NCBI GenBank assembly: GCA_038503065.1
Contig: JBCAMK010000005.1
Span: 1,240,001-1,304,000 of the forward strand
Direction: 5' to 3'
DNA: 64,000 bases
Origin: Paragyromitra xinjiangensis
Taxonomy: Eukaryota; Ascomycota; Pezizomycetes; Pezizales; Discinaceae
How positions within the stretch are numbered: position 1 is the stretch's first letter; each line of letters starts with the position of its first letter. The translations under genes and the position numbers were made by a program. Shown here in pieces: positions 10,752 to 22,300 of this stretch. The notes below the pieces were generated by a model, which ran no database searches, was not told the DNA's origin, and worked only from the letters and a program-made list of their open reading frames with translations.

Positions 10752-12177
10752 GTTGTTTGTTTGATTTTTGAGCGCGTTGGGCTAGATATAGGGCTCTTGT
10801 TTTGAATTTTTCTGGGCAATCGATGGCTGTGTGTTGGTTGGTGTTGCAGCAGGCACATCTTAGTGGCATGTGTGTGCATCTGGCGCCTCCTTTGCAGGAG
10901 ATTTGGTCACATTTGTGGTCTTTGGTGTGGTGTGCAAGTGCGCATATGGCGCAGGCTACTTCTTGTTTGCAGGTAGCATCGTGATGTCCGAGCTTTTGGC
11001 ATTTTCGGCATTGTGTTGTCGGGTTAATGGGGTGATATTCTCGTATTTTGCAGGTAGCATTAAGGATGTTAAGGTATGTAAAGCCGAGGGTTTTGAGAGT
11101 GTGTCTGGCTGGTAATGCGATGACAATGGAGGAAGCTTTTTTGCCGTTGCGTTTTTCCTCCGTGGATAGCCATCTTGGGGCTTGGGCTAGTTGGACGTCA
11201 GGGAGGGCAGCTTGTAGGGCGTTGGTGATTGTTGTGGGCGTGACGGGTTCGAGGTTGAAATTAAGGGGGACAGCGTCGATGATGAATTTGGACCATCTAC
11301 TGTTGATTCTGATGTTGGTGATGGGGATCTTGAGTAGGTTGCAGGCTGAGGTGATTTCATGTTCGTATTGTTCGATGAATTTGTCTGCAGCTTCATTTGG
11401 TCTGGTGGTGAGAATGATGTTGTCATTGTTGGTTTTGCGTGCGGCTAATATGCTTGTGTTAACTGGGCCAAGTCGGTTGTTGATTGCGTTGAGGATGGAG
11501 TCTGGGGTGGCGGAGGTGGGGAGGGGTTCTGTGAGCTCAATTATGATTTCTCTTTTATCAGTCGTGAAGTCGGGCTTGTACAGTGGTTGGATCTTGGGTG
11601 TTTTCTTGTTTGTTACGGTGGTGAAGTTGCTTTCGCCAGGTGCTGCTGAGGCTTTGTTGGCGTAGGTTTCTTGTGGCTTGTTGCTGGTGGTGTTGGTGGG
11701 TTTGTTGGTGTTTTGCGTGGTGTTTTTGTTTGGGGCAGGAGGGTTGGTTTTGTTGGTTTGGTTGGTTTGGATGTGAAGTAGTCTGGCGTCTAGAGATCGT
11801 ACCGTGTTTTGTAGAGAGATGTTTTGTGCCTTGATCTCAGCGAGTTTGGAGGTGGTGTTTGTGTTCTGGATGTTGTTGAATTTGATTTGGGCTTGGAGGC
11901 TATCCATTTGCCTTTCGAATTCGTCTTTCATGGTGTTGAATTGGGTTTGTATGAACCAAGTGAGGTAATTGGTGGAAGTGGCGTTGGACATGTTTGCCAT
12001 TTCTTCGGCGGGGATTTGGGTGAAGTTGAGGTTGGAGTTGTATTCCTGGCCTCCAACGCTTTCATCGTCGTCGTGTTCACTGGAAGAGTTGCTGTGGTTG
12101 GATGCGAGTTTGTCTTCCATGGGAAGATCTGTGGAGTCAAAAGCAGAAAGGGCGGTGCTGCCCTCGGGTGCAGACAT
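10744..12177 (-). CDS. LINE C ORF1: gag-like zinc-knuckle protein
   Basis: An intact 477-residue protein starting MSAPEGSTALSAF. It has an acidic Ser-rich head, a predicted coiled-coil stretch around residues 75-130, a Thr/Asn-rich linker, a conserved central region (TDKREIIIELTEPLP) and a C-terminal cluster of CCHC knuckles (CRKCQKLGHHDATC, CAICALAHHTKDHKC, CCNTNQHTAIDC). The complete first knuckle contrasts with the mutated one in copy B. It should bind the element's RNA in the retrotransposition particle. The stop codon is nested in the ORF2 start. Confidence 0.85.
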   Translation of the reverse strand: MSAPEGSTALSAFDSTDLPMEDKLASNHSNSSSEHDDDESVGGQEYNSNLNFTQIPAEEMANMSNATSTNYLTWFIQTQFNTMKDEFERQMDSLQAQIKFNNIQNTNTTSKLAEIKAQNISLQNTVRSLDARLLHIQTNQTNKTNPPAPNKNTTQNTNKPTNTTSNKPQETYANKASAAPGESNFTTVTNKKTPKIQPLYKPDFTTDKREIIIELTEPLPTSATPDSILNAINNRLGPVNTSILAARKTNNDNIILTTRPNEAADKFIEQYEHEITSACNLLKIPITNIRINSRWSKFIIDAVPLNFNLEPVTPTTITNALQAALPDVQLAQAPRWLSTEEKRNGKKASSIVIALPARHTLKTLGFTYLNILNATCKIREYHPINPTTQCRKCQKLGHHDATCKQEVACAICALAHHTKDHKCDQISCKGGARCTHMPLRCACCNTNQHTAIDCPEKFKTRALYLAQRAQKSNKQHD

Positions 12178-12509
12178 GTTGGAGGTTCTGGTGAGGTGGG
12201 GGGAGAGGTGGCTGGACGTGCGTTTGCGCCCAGCGAGAGGTGTGGGTGTGATGGGTGCCCAAACAAGTCGGACAGGAGTTGCGGGTGGTGATGGCGATAC
12301 TCTGGGAGGAGTATTGGGAGCCAGGTTGATGGGGGAGCAGTGGGAGTGATGAGTTCCCAGATGCGGAGTGGGGTGTGATGATAAACGAGGCCAAAGAGAT
12401 AGAGACTTTTGGTATCGTGGGATTCTGAGAGAGGTGGTTTGTGGTGTTGAGTTTGCGGTCGGAGATGATGGAGGAGAAGTAGAAGCGAGGTGGGTGGTCG
12501 TGTGTTATA

Positions 12510-13195
12510 TACTGCCTCCAGTATGTGAGTAGATCAGGGCCAGACTGATGGGACAGTAGGAGCCTGCATTGGTGGGGTTGCTCCCACATGCAGAGAGCTA
12601 CCGTGTCCCACTGATCTGGTTGATACAGAGGAACCGCATGTGTGTCAGCTGACGAGCTGGCAACGCATAGACGGCTGCATCTACCACTCCGAGGAAGTGG
12701 TAGAGTTCTGAATCAATCTGTGCAGTATGCATCAGCGAAAGCTGATAGGCAACGCACTGGCAGTGCTATCTACTAGTAAAACACATACGAATTAGACTGA
12801 ACTGTGCCGTGCATGTAGGACTGCAGTGTGCAGGACTATGCCGGTGGTTCATAGAGTCTAGAGTGGTCAGATTGCTGATGGAGGTGCGGCAGCTCCTGGA
12901 GCATAGCCCCCGGAAGTACGGAAGGTCTTCCGGAGTAGAACACCAGTCCATTTGGCAATGGGACTCCGGGTCAAACCCAGTCTCCCACTAGAGCACGGCA
13001 GAGCGAGGACTGCGGAACGCAGGTGTTAAATACATCGCGAATGCTCCACCCTGCTGCTCTGTTCTTCAAGCGATAGTTGAGCCCTTAAGATTCTTGAGTA
13101 AGTTTGCACGAAAGAATCAGATTCTGAACCTGATCTATATCCATTTCGCAACGGCCGTACACCTAGCCTACCTACCTAGGCCTACCCCCGTTACA
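12510..13195 (-). repeat. LTR1 body (minus orientation)
   Basis: About 690 bp closely matching, in reverse, the complete LTR at 14,050-14,750. It starts at 13,195 with TGTAACGGGGGTAGG on the minus strand and runs to the LINE insertion point GGAGGCAGTA. Its last part lies at 117-133, beyond the two LINEs. The two LTR copies form a large inverted repeat around a transposase fragment. The two outer flanks differ, pointing to recombination or rearrangement after insertion. Confidence 0.8.
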
Positions 13196-13225
13196 GCTTT
13201 CTACAATTGCTTTCAGGTTTAGCAA

Positions 13226-15199
13226 TCACATCTCGAAGGCTTGACGACGGGCATATATATCAAGGATCTGGAGCGTGGCATCAACTTTGTTGGATGCCTT
13301 ATAGCTATCTTTGATTTGCTCTTTGTGTGCAAGCTCGCTAATATCAGTAGAGAACATGGGTATGTTACCAAATCGTTCCACATGCTGGCAGAAGTGCGTG
13401 AGGAGATGCATCTTGATAAAGTTGAAATGAGAGGCTTGACGGATTTCTTGAAGCTCCTCAAGGCTGCGGTCAAGGCTCCCTGAGCCATCCTGGGTCTTCC
13501 TCCGCTTGTTGCCTCGGGCTGTGTTGGTTGCGGCCGACGCGGAGGTGGAAGGAGCCTGCAGAGCATCCATTAGTGCCTTTGTTCGTTCCTTTGCTGCTTT
13601 CTTCGTCTTCTTATATGCTCGGAATTCCAGAAACACATCTTTATGCTCGTGGAAATCCTCCAAATACCCCTTCATATATCCCTACGTTTCCGAAGTGTGG
13701 GTGTTGTATTGCGCCATAAGGTGAAAGTCCACAAATGAGCAAACACATATCAGCGCCTTCTTGAAGATATCTTTGTACTTTTTCGGGGGATCCCTGAGAG
13801 CTATGGCAAAGGCTCCCAGGACTATCCTCCCAAGATTACGCATCTCCTTCCCCTGCCACTGCGTTACCTCCCTATAAGCCTTCGTAGGGACTGAAAATCC
13901 TGGATATGGTGGCATCGATCGCCATGCTTCGTCAAATTGCGCTAGACAACCATACTTCCCTAAAAACGACTGGATCCATTCCATCATATGCTTCAATACT
14001 CCCAAATAAATATTGTGCAGCAGGTCAAGCTTATGCAACTCGTGCACGATGTAACGGGGGTAGGCCTAGGTAGATAGGCTAGGTGTACGGCCGTTGCGAA
14101 ATGGATATAGATCAAGTTCAGAATCTGATTCTTTTCGTGCAAACTACTCAAGAATCTTAAGGGCTCAACTATCGCTAAAGAAAGAGCAGCAGGGTGGAGC
14201 ATTCGCGATGTATTTAACACCTGTGTTCCGCAGTCCTCACTCTGCCGTGCTCTAGTGGGGGACTGGGTTTGACCCGGAGTCCCATTGCCAAATGAACTGG
14301 TGTTCTACTCCGGAGGACCTTCCGTACTTCCGGGGGCTATGCTTCAAGAGCTGCCGCACCTCCATTAGCAATCTGACCACTCTAGACTCTATGAACCACC
14401 GGCACAGTCCTGCACACTGCAGTCCTACATGCACGGCGCAGTTCAGTCTAATCCGCATGTGTTTTACTAGTAGATAGCGCTGCCAGTGCGTTGCCTATCA
14501 GCTTGCGCTGATGCATACTGCACAGGTTGATTCAGAACTCTACCACTTCCTCGGAGTGGCGGATGCAGCCGTCAATGTGCCGTCAGCTCGTCAACTGACG
14601 CACATGCGGTTCCTCTGTATCAACCAGATCAGTGGGACGCGGTAGCTCTCTGCATGTGGGAGCAACCCCACCAATGCAGGCTCCTACTGTCCCATCAGTC
14701 TGGCCCTGATCTACTCACATGCTGGAGGCAGTAACGGCGTACCCGTTACACACGAGGACATTGGGGAAAGCCCAGAGAGCATTGTAGAGAGTTTTGACGA
14801 ACTTTGAGACGAGGTATTCAATTGGAGCTGTGTTTGTAGGGTCCTGGCGGAATTGCTGTATCTTGGCTCGATAGATTGGGTGATTGCACGGAGGGAATTC
14901 GGCAAAGTCCCCAAGGCTATCAAAATCAACTTCACACTTTGCACATGCCTGGCTTTGAATATTATGGAAGGTGGCATGCTCTTTTTGATCTGCAATCCAA
15001 GCACATAGTATAGGGAAGCAGAGACGCTGGTGACCATCCGCGCAGTCCATAAGTTCTCCGCTCTCGCCAGGGCTCTGAAGGCCTTCGAGAATCTCTTCCA
15101 GGACCTGGTGTATAGCTTGTTGGCTCTGCCGCCGCTGGACATTCGAGAAAGCAGACTCCTTCCCAAGCTTCGGGGGTACTGGCAGCAACGCCAGGAGTA
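13226..15199 (-). pseudogene. Plavaka-type transposase relict (family 2), interrupted by a solo LTR
   Basis: Read leftwards from 15,199 the frame gives LLALLPVPPKLG, ADGHQRL, LCAWIADQ and ACAKC, then at 14,756 is cut by the LTR and resumes at 14,044 with KLDLLHNIYLGVLKH, QWQGKEMRNLGRI, DFHLMAQYNTHTSET and FIKMHLLTHF. This is the order of conserved blocks in fungal Plavaka (CACTA-superfamily) transposases. Lesions are a missing N-terminus (cut at 15,200 by a CATCAGCAAAA element), the LTR, a TAG at about 13,682 after THTSET, and a truncated C-terminus near LTR1. It is closely related to the plus-strand relict at 17,206. It cannot encode a working enzyme. Confidence 0.75.
14050..14750 (+). mobile_element. 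Solo LTR2, 701 bp, inserted in the transposase relict
   Basis: It starts TGTAACGGGGGTAGG and ends GTACCCGTTACA, so its tips are inverted repeats (TGTAACGGG/CCCGTTACA). A perfect 5 bp duplication CACGA flanks it (14,045-14,049 and 14,751-14,755). Removing it joins LWAFPNVLVH to ELHKLDLLHN of the transposase reading frame. It matches LTR1 in the opposite orientation and still has the unoccupied LINE target GGAGGCAGTA near 14,723-14,732. Confidence 0.88.
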
Positions 15200-17205
15200 C
15201 ATCAGCAAAACTGATTCTGATCCAGGCTTGCGCTTCCAGGTCCCACATCTTCCAGGATGTCTGAGCGTTGGTGTGGGAAGGTCCTGAGCGCAACTGGATC
15301 AACCACCCGTGTTGTGGCGCACCCTGGTACCTGCAGGAATGAGGGACTGTGCTCCAGCACACCCCATGGACCTCGCTTGCATGGCCATGGACCTTCCTGG
15401 AGCTTCTGGAGCTCAGCTTCACGGTCCGTGGTCCTCTCTGGAGTTTCGTACCCATCTCCGGTGCCAATCAGGGTTCGCTTTTCTAGGTCCATGGTGCTCT
15501 CTGGATACCGCTGAAGTGCGTACCACCACTCCACCAGTGCCCTGAGGCATGTACCTGCCCTCTATTAGACCCACGAATTGCGCACCGCGCTGACAGGAGA
15601 TCGCAGGACTCGGACCTCGCTTGCAAGCAACAATGAATAACCCTGACCTTAGGGACTTAGCGAATTTTTGGCAAATGCCTTTTGCTGCCACCCGTACCCT
15701 ACCATTGCCACGTTACCCCTATTCTCCAACTCCCACCCATCCACTCCCATTCACACCCACACCCCCTATTGCCCTTCCCTCCCTACTTTGCAGTTATATG
15801 AACTTAGCTAACATCGTGACTTCAGTTCCCACATCCCACATACATTCAGACATCATTGACAGCATACATAAGACCCTATTACATCGGACCTCGCTTGGTC
15901 GGACCCCTTCAGCCGCAGACCCCTTCAGCAGCAGACCTTGCTCGCTTCCACAGCCTGCTGAATCGACTGCGTGAGAGCCTCCCGAGCAGCCTCCGAATCG
16001 GCTGTTTCTTAGCCTCCGAATTGACTGCTGAATTGACTCCTGAATAGACACCAAATAGACTCCCGAATAGACTCTGAATAGACTCCGAATAGACTGCGGA
16101 ATAGGCTCCTGAATAGACTCCGAATCTGCCGTTTCTAAGCCTCCGAATCCTGCTGAATTGACTGCTCAATTGACTCCTGAATAGACTCTGAATCAGCCGT
16201 TTCTAAGCCTCCGAATCCTGCCAAATTGACTGCTGAATTGACTGCTGAATTTACTGCTGAATAGACTCCTGAATAGACTCCGAATCGACGCCCGAACCAC
16301 TGCCGAATAGGCTCCTGAATTGACTCCCGAATTGACTCCGAATCCTGCCAAATTGACTGCCGAATAGGCTCCTGAATTGACTCCCGAATTGACTCCGAAT
16401 CCTGCCAAATTGACTGCCAAATTGACTGCCGAATAGACTCCGAATCGACGCCCGAACCGCTGCCAAATAGACTCCCAAATAGACTCCGAATTGACTGCGG
16501 AATATGATCCTGAATAGACTCCGAATCGGCCGTTTCTAAGCCTCCGAATCCTGCTGAATTGACTGCTGAATTGACTGCTGAATTGGCTCCCGAATAGACT
16601 CCGAATCAGCTGTTTCTAAGCCTCCGAATCCTGCTGAATCGACTGCCGAATCAACTCTGAATCAGCAGTTTCTAAGCCTCCGAATCCTGCCGAATTGACT
16701 GCTCAATTGACTGCTGAATAGACTCCAAATCGACTGCGTGCCAGCGCCTGAAACAACTGCTGAATAGCAGACCAAACAATTGATTTAGGCACAGGCGGGT
16801 TTAGTGTGGGGGGGGGTTGCCTCTAGTGGCGACTGCTTGATTTTGTACATAGAGATCCTAAAGTGTAGCTTTTCAATATACGTAGCCAAATTGATACCAA
16901 TAATCATGAACATTCGCGTACCCCTAGTAGTATTATTATTGGCGCCCTACAGCCGCCCTATAAGCGACCTACAAGCGACAGTGTGGTCCACAGGAATTGA
17001 TAGAGCTCCAGGAAGGTCCGCCATCTATGGTAGGTGGTCCAGGGAGGTCCACGAGGGTCTGTGAGAAGTGGTGTGTGGTCCAGGAACCGTGTGCAAGGGT
17101 CCTTGGGATATGGCTGTTCCATGGACTGGCACTTGCCTCCATCTGGTCCGCGCCGTCCATGAGGGTCCGGGAGCGCCCGGGAGCCGAGAATCGGTTTTGC
17201 TGATG
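15200..17205. mobile_element. CATCAGCAAAA-ended element, copy 1 (2.0 kb, non-autonomous)
   Basis: It begins CATCAGCAAAACTGATTCT and ends, in reverse complement, CATCAGCAAAACCGATTCT, giving ~19 bp terminal inverted repeats with one mismatch. The centre is a minisatellite (15,978-16,780), and I see no transposase inside. It shares its ends and much of its length with copy 2 (27,820-28,219 plus 41,306-43,006). Flanking dinucleotides (TA left, GA right) do not match. On either side lie two inverted transposase relicts that are not continuous with each other, so the locus was rearranged after insertion. Confidence 0.7.
15978..16780. repeat. Minisatellite of ~12 bp GAATTGACTGCT-like units (copy 1)
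   Basis: Dozens of imperfect 12 bp units alternate (CTGAATTGACTG, CGAATAGACTCC) with a recurring longer block around GTTTCTAAGCCTCCGAATCC. This gives higher-order repeats of varying length. Spurious ORFs with SIQESIQQ and AVNSAVNS repeats arise from it. The same array type occupies the same place in copy 2 (41,705-42,560). Confidence 0.85.
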
Positions 17206-18955
17206 GATGGCTGACCACGCAGAGCATTGCCAACTCCACAACCTGCAGCAAAACGCCTGCCCAAAGTGCAAGGTCAAACCAGACCAACTTGGTGAGCAAG
17301 CCAGCAGCCCGAAACGAAACGATAAGGAGTATCAGGAAGTGGCGCAATCCTTCGCCGATACTGGAGATCCTCAGGAGTTGGAGTATCTTGTCGAACGAGG
17401 GCTGAAAGCGCCATTCAATGTCTTTTGGGGGATGCCACACCTCCCTCGCGCTGGGGACCTCCACAAGCCAGACCTCCTACATAACATCTATCTCGGTTTA
17501 TTGAAGCATCTGATGGAGTGGATAGAGAGCTTCCTTGAGAAACACAAGAGGCTGCAAGCATTTGACGAAGTCTGGATGTCAATACCCCCCTTCCCAGGCC
17601 TGGCTAGGCCAACTAAAGCCTATCGAGAGGTTTCCCAGTGGCAGGGCAAGGAGATGCGCAATCTCGGCCGTATCCTTCTTGGAGCCTTTGCAATTGCGCT
17701 GCTCCATTCGTCGAAGGATGAGCTATATCCTTTCAAGCGAGCTATCCTTTGCGTGCGGAGTTTTATCGATTTCCACCTTATGGCACAGTATCAGAGCCAT
17801 ACACCTGAAACCTTGCGATATATGGATCAATACCTCGTCGACTTCCACCAGCATAAGGATATCTTCCTAGAATTCAGAGCCTCGAAGAAGGCAAGCGCAA
17901 AGGCATGGGCAACAGTCAAGCGCTTGTAGCTATCGCAGGATGCCCGACCTCCTCTTGCAGGATCAAGAAAAAGACGATTGGAGGATGCAGATAGGCTTGA
18001 AAGGAGAGAGCTACTCGTTGAAACGCAGCAGGAAGAAAGCCACTTCAACTTTCCAAAGATGCACCTCCTAATGCACTTCCATGAGCATGTTGAGCGGTAT
18101 GGAGGGATCCCCATGTTTTCTACCGAGGTTGGGGAGACAGCACATTGGCAGCAGATCAAAGAAGGATATAGGGCATCCAATAAAATCGATTTGACGAAGC
18201 AAATCCTGCGCTACTATGCACGTTGACAAGCATTGGATATGCGTATATTGAACCTCCGGGCCCTTTCTAAGGATGCTGAACCTCCCAATTCGCAGCTGCA
18301 CAATATCCTTAGGCCCAGACGATCCGAGATCCAACATATAGGAGAAAGAGCATCCCTCCGGCGATTATGTGGTCGACAAGTGAAGATTTCCCTTCTGCAT
18401 GACATCATCTCCCTCATGAATATTCTGGATCTACCGGAATGAATACTATATTACAGCAGTCAGAACTTGAAGGATGAGCGTCGTCTTGAGGAGGATACAG
18501 AGGCTCTTCTTACATACCCAGCTGAGATGTTCTCTCACCTTCGAGTCCCTGTGCCTATGTTTCAGCGGCCTGAGGAGTTTGAGCTTCATCGTGTGAGATG
18601 CACAGGGGAGTGAGCGTTTAGGGGTTGAGCTCCACGAAACGATTGGGTGTGGGTCCAGGTAGGAGACGAGAGCCAGTTTGGTGCTCTTTGAGGACGCCTT
18701 CCAGCCAAGGTGCTTTGCCTCCTTAAGATTCGAGATCCTCATACAGAGTACACACATCGGCCAGTCCTTGTGAGGATGCTACGAGCCTTTCCAGGTGGAG
18801 GTAGGATTACAGACGTCCATGGGATGGTGAGAGTATCTACTAGGCTGAAGGATGATCGATTTGTTGTGGGGATAAAGAATATCATGGGAATCGTGCATCT
18901 CATTCTCGAGCAGCCGGAGCTCCAGGATTATTTATTTATTGCTCATATTGCATAA
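17206..18955 (+). pseudogene. Plavaka-type transposase relict (family 2), C-terminal part
   Basis: The frame starts at ADHAEHCQLHNLQQ and continues through CPKCKV, KPDLLHNIYLGLLKH, QWQGKEMRNLGRI, DFHLMAQYQSHTPETL, FPKMHLLMHFHEHVER, AHWQQIKEGYRASNK and a C-terminal block ending NIMGIVHLILEQ. It matches the relict at 13,226-15,199. In-frame stops occur at 17,927 (TAG), 18,224 (TGA), 18,440 (TGA) and several further TGA codons. At YYAR*QALD the other copy has Arg, so at least that stop fits CGA to TGA decay. The N-terminus is missing, cut by the element at 15,200-17,205. Confidence 0.75.
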
Positions 18956-19343
18956 ATCCGTAACGGATATGGCATACAATGAAAGGAAACCCCATGACCG
19001 TACAATAACTAACAAAAGAAAATCCTCCGCGAACATGAACCAACTAATTAGTAGATATCCACATCAGATATCCTTTTGCGAAAACAAAAAATAAATCAAA
19101 ACAAAATAACAAAAGGAAAATAACAAAAAAGGAAATAACAATTTTTATCTCAGAGTTCTACCGAACAGTAGAAACGAACGGATTATCAGTCAACAGGGTA
19201 AAATCATAGGGAAATACTCAAACAGTTTTTATAATCAGAAATCCTCCACGCGGTCATGTTCCATCTCACCCCACTTTCAGGGTATTCATCAGTTTTCTAT
19301 CATCCTTCACCATCGCATGCTTTGGGCCTATAGCCCGTTCTTA

Positions 19344-22300
19344 CTAGCCGTTCTCTCTTTCTCTTTCGCTCTCTTCCTCTTCGTCATTGTAGAGGTATAT
19401 TCCTTGGTGGGAGTACCTGTTGTCTTCTTGTCGTTCCAGGGTCCAATTTCTGGTAGCGATTTGGGTAGGTGTGAGGAATGTTTCAATGGTGGCAGCCAGG
19501 CCAGCATTGGTATGCATCGCAGTTCTCCATGTGAGTGGCATTGGTTTGAGGGCTGCTTTGAGTGCTTTGCGATAGGTAGGAAGTGGTTCCTGGCCACACT
19601 CTAGCAGTAGGTGTTGAGGTGTTTGGTTATCGAAGCCACATTTACATTTGGTGTCTTCAATGTTGTTGGTGGGGATTCTGGCAAGGTAGGATTTGGTGTA
19701 TCCATGTCCGGTTCTCATTTGAATGATGGTGGAGGCTGTTCTTCTGGGGATGTTTCCCCTCAGCGGGGCACTTGGTTTCAGTGCTGGTTGTCCGTAGTAG
19801 CTGCGGCCTTTCTTTGCCTGCTTCCATTTGGCTTTCCATGTCATCAGGGAGTGTTCCTTGATGTTTCTCTTGAGGTATGTGATGGAGGTGAGGACATCTG
19901 ATTCTATCCTGGTTCCTTGGGCTCCTATCTTGGCAAGCTTATCAGCTAGCTCGTTGCCGGCAACATTGACATGTCCTGGTACCCAATAGACATGGGTTTT
20001 TATGCCACTGTCTTCGAGTTGAAGCAAGTTGTTGCGCGCTTCAATGACCAGGTGTTGGCCAGGCATGGGGAGGGGTGTGGTCATTCGTTGCACTGCTGCT
20101 TGGTTGTCACAGTAGATGTAGACATCGTTCGTCAGGTGAGGTGATCGCTGTACTTCTAGGATTGCATGCTTAGTGGCTTTTGCAATACCATAAAGTTCTG
20201 CGTCAAAGACTTCGTTTTCTTTGCCGAGGTGGTAGGATTTGTTGACGACAGAGTGACCTCTGCGGAAACCAGCAACTCCAGCTCCTGTTTTGCCTTCCAG
20301 GAGGGAGCCATCAGTGTAGAAGACTAGGCGATCAGTCCTAGTACTGTCTCCAGCTGTGTGGTTCCGATGGTTTTCTGCTGCTGCGTCTTTATCTGCAGGG
20401 TCGATGTAGATGTCAATGGTGTTTTGGTGCCATGGTGGACAAGCCAGATTATCCACGCATTCAATCTCTGATTGTGGCTGGATCCATTTGTTGGTAGATG
20501 CCAGTATCCTATGTAGTCTTGTTTCATATTTGGGGGAGGTGGTGGTGGCTTGGTGCCATGTAGTGTTGTTGGAGTTATCTGGGTTGTCGTTTTCCTGGGT
20601 TGAAGGCCAGGAATCAGGGCAGAGGGAGGTGATGGGATGGGTGTTTGGTAGGGAAAGGACTCGGAGTGCATATTTCCTTTGCAGCTCGTCCAATCTGATT
20701 GGGGTAGGGAGGAGTCCTGTCTCTGCTTCCAGGGCATGAACAGGTGAGGTTCTGAAGGCTCCAGCAATCTTGCGCATTGCTTGATTCTGGACTTTCTGGA
20801 TGGTGTTGCTGAGTCCAATCTGTCCTGTTCCACCACACTTCAGCTCCGAAGTCACTGATGGTGGCTACACAGGTTTGGTAGAGTTGGCGGAGTGCCTTGT
20901 AACTCAGTCCTTTTTCTGTGTTTGCGAGACGGGAGATAGCCATGAAGGCTCTAAGTGCGGAGGCAGCTTTGGTCTTGACATGATGTTTGAATGTGAGTTT
21001 GCGGTCAAACCAGACACCCAGCCAACGCTGGACATCTGCAGCCTCAATTACGTTGCCGTCAGGCATTGTGACTTTGGCTTCATCAGAAGTGTCAGTTGTT
21101 CGTCTGGAGTGGAAGTGGGTGAGTTCTGTCTTTGGATTGTCAAAGTACAAGGCATTTTTCTCACCCCATTCGGAGGAGGTGAGTGCCATTGCTTCCAGGG
21201 TTCGAGAGTTTTCTGCTTCAGATTTTCCTGTAACCAGGAGGCCTACATCATCGACGTAGCTTGGGCAGGTGGAATCAGGATATTTTTCTTCTAGCTCGTT
21301 GAACAATGGAGCCAGGTATAAGAGGAAGAGGATAGGGGATGTAGGAGATCCTTGTGGGATACCAGTTTGAATGGGTGCCATGGCTTCAATTTCACCGTCG
21401 AATGCCATACAGGCTGTTCGATTGCTGAGGAAGGAGTCCACCCATCGGCAGATGGGAAGTGGGAGGTCCAGTTCTATCATGGTCTTGATCAGTCGTCGTT
21501 TGAATACAAAGTCATATGCACCTTTCACGTCCATGCAAAGTGCAGAGAGTGTTAGGCCTTTTTTTTTGGCTGAATCTGCAAGTGTGCTGATAAGCATACA
21601 AGCGTCGACAGCTGATCTTTTTGGTCGACCTCCAATTTGCCATCTATGGAGAAGATGATATCTTTCTGCCATGAAGGCTAATCGGGTTGCTATGATCTTT
21701 TCTGAGACTTTGCCGAGGCAGTTGAGGAGTGATACTGGTCGGTAGGCTTTTGCTATCGTATAGTCAGGTTTATTGGCCTTTCTAATGATTGCAATTGTAG
21801 CTTCACGCCATATGGTTGGGTGGTATCCTGCTTTCATGGTGGCCTTGTAGAAGGAGTTGAACTGGGTCGGGTCAACTTGATATGCTTTTTGAATGCATAG
21901 GAAGCCAATTCCATCTGGTCCAGGTGCTTTCTTTGGTGCTGAGGTCATGATTGCTTTCCGAATCTCATCGTTGGTGAGGTCTTTCCATGGGATCTTGTGT
22001 TTTCCTGCTGGAACAGGTTCATCAAGCTCCACTGAGGGAGGGGGAGGGAATAGGGTAGCTCGGAAGAGATTGGCTTTCTCTTCAAAGGTTTTGGATTCTT
22101 GGAGGGTGGTGGGATTGTGTAGGGTGGGGGTGCGTTCACATCTGCGAGGCTTGGTGTACCTCATTGCTGTGAAGACATCTTTTCCGTGAGCTTCTTCTAG
22201 GAATGTATTCCAGTGTTCACTCTTTGCTGTCCGGATTCGTCTGAAGTAGGATGTTCGCAGGTTTTTGAATCTTCGCCACATGGCTGGAGTCTGATCTGTT

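Larger units (their letters stand above)
6861..12509 (-). mobile_element. Tad-like LINE, copy C (full length, 5.65 kb)
   Basis: Same family and layout as LINE B: leader, ORF1 (12,177-10,744), ORF2 (10,751-7,062), and a 3' end of tandem AAAACACT-like units finishing in CACTAG. The 5' end begins TATAACA directly after TACTGCCT of the LTR. Both reading frames are nearly intact; a single TAA at 9,411-9,413 is the only disabling lesion seen. Copies B and C differ at many positions, so they are separate insertions or an old duplication, not a recent tandem copy. Confidence 0.88.

Noticed and set aside
12935..12985. tRNA-like GGGTCAAACCC segment in the LTRs
   Set aside because: No cloverleaf with a proper anticodon arm and 7 nt T loop could be drawn.
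12510..14750. The inverted LTR pair read as one DNA transposon with ~700 bp terminal inverted repeats
   Set aside because: LTR2 has its own TG...CA ends and a CACGA duplication and cleanly interrupts a transposase frame, so it is a separate solo LTR.
15794..16478. Open frames with SIQESIQQ and AVNSAVNS repeats (also 41,553-42,592)
   Set aside because: Artefacts of the 12 bp minisatellite; both strands and several frames are equally open.
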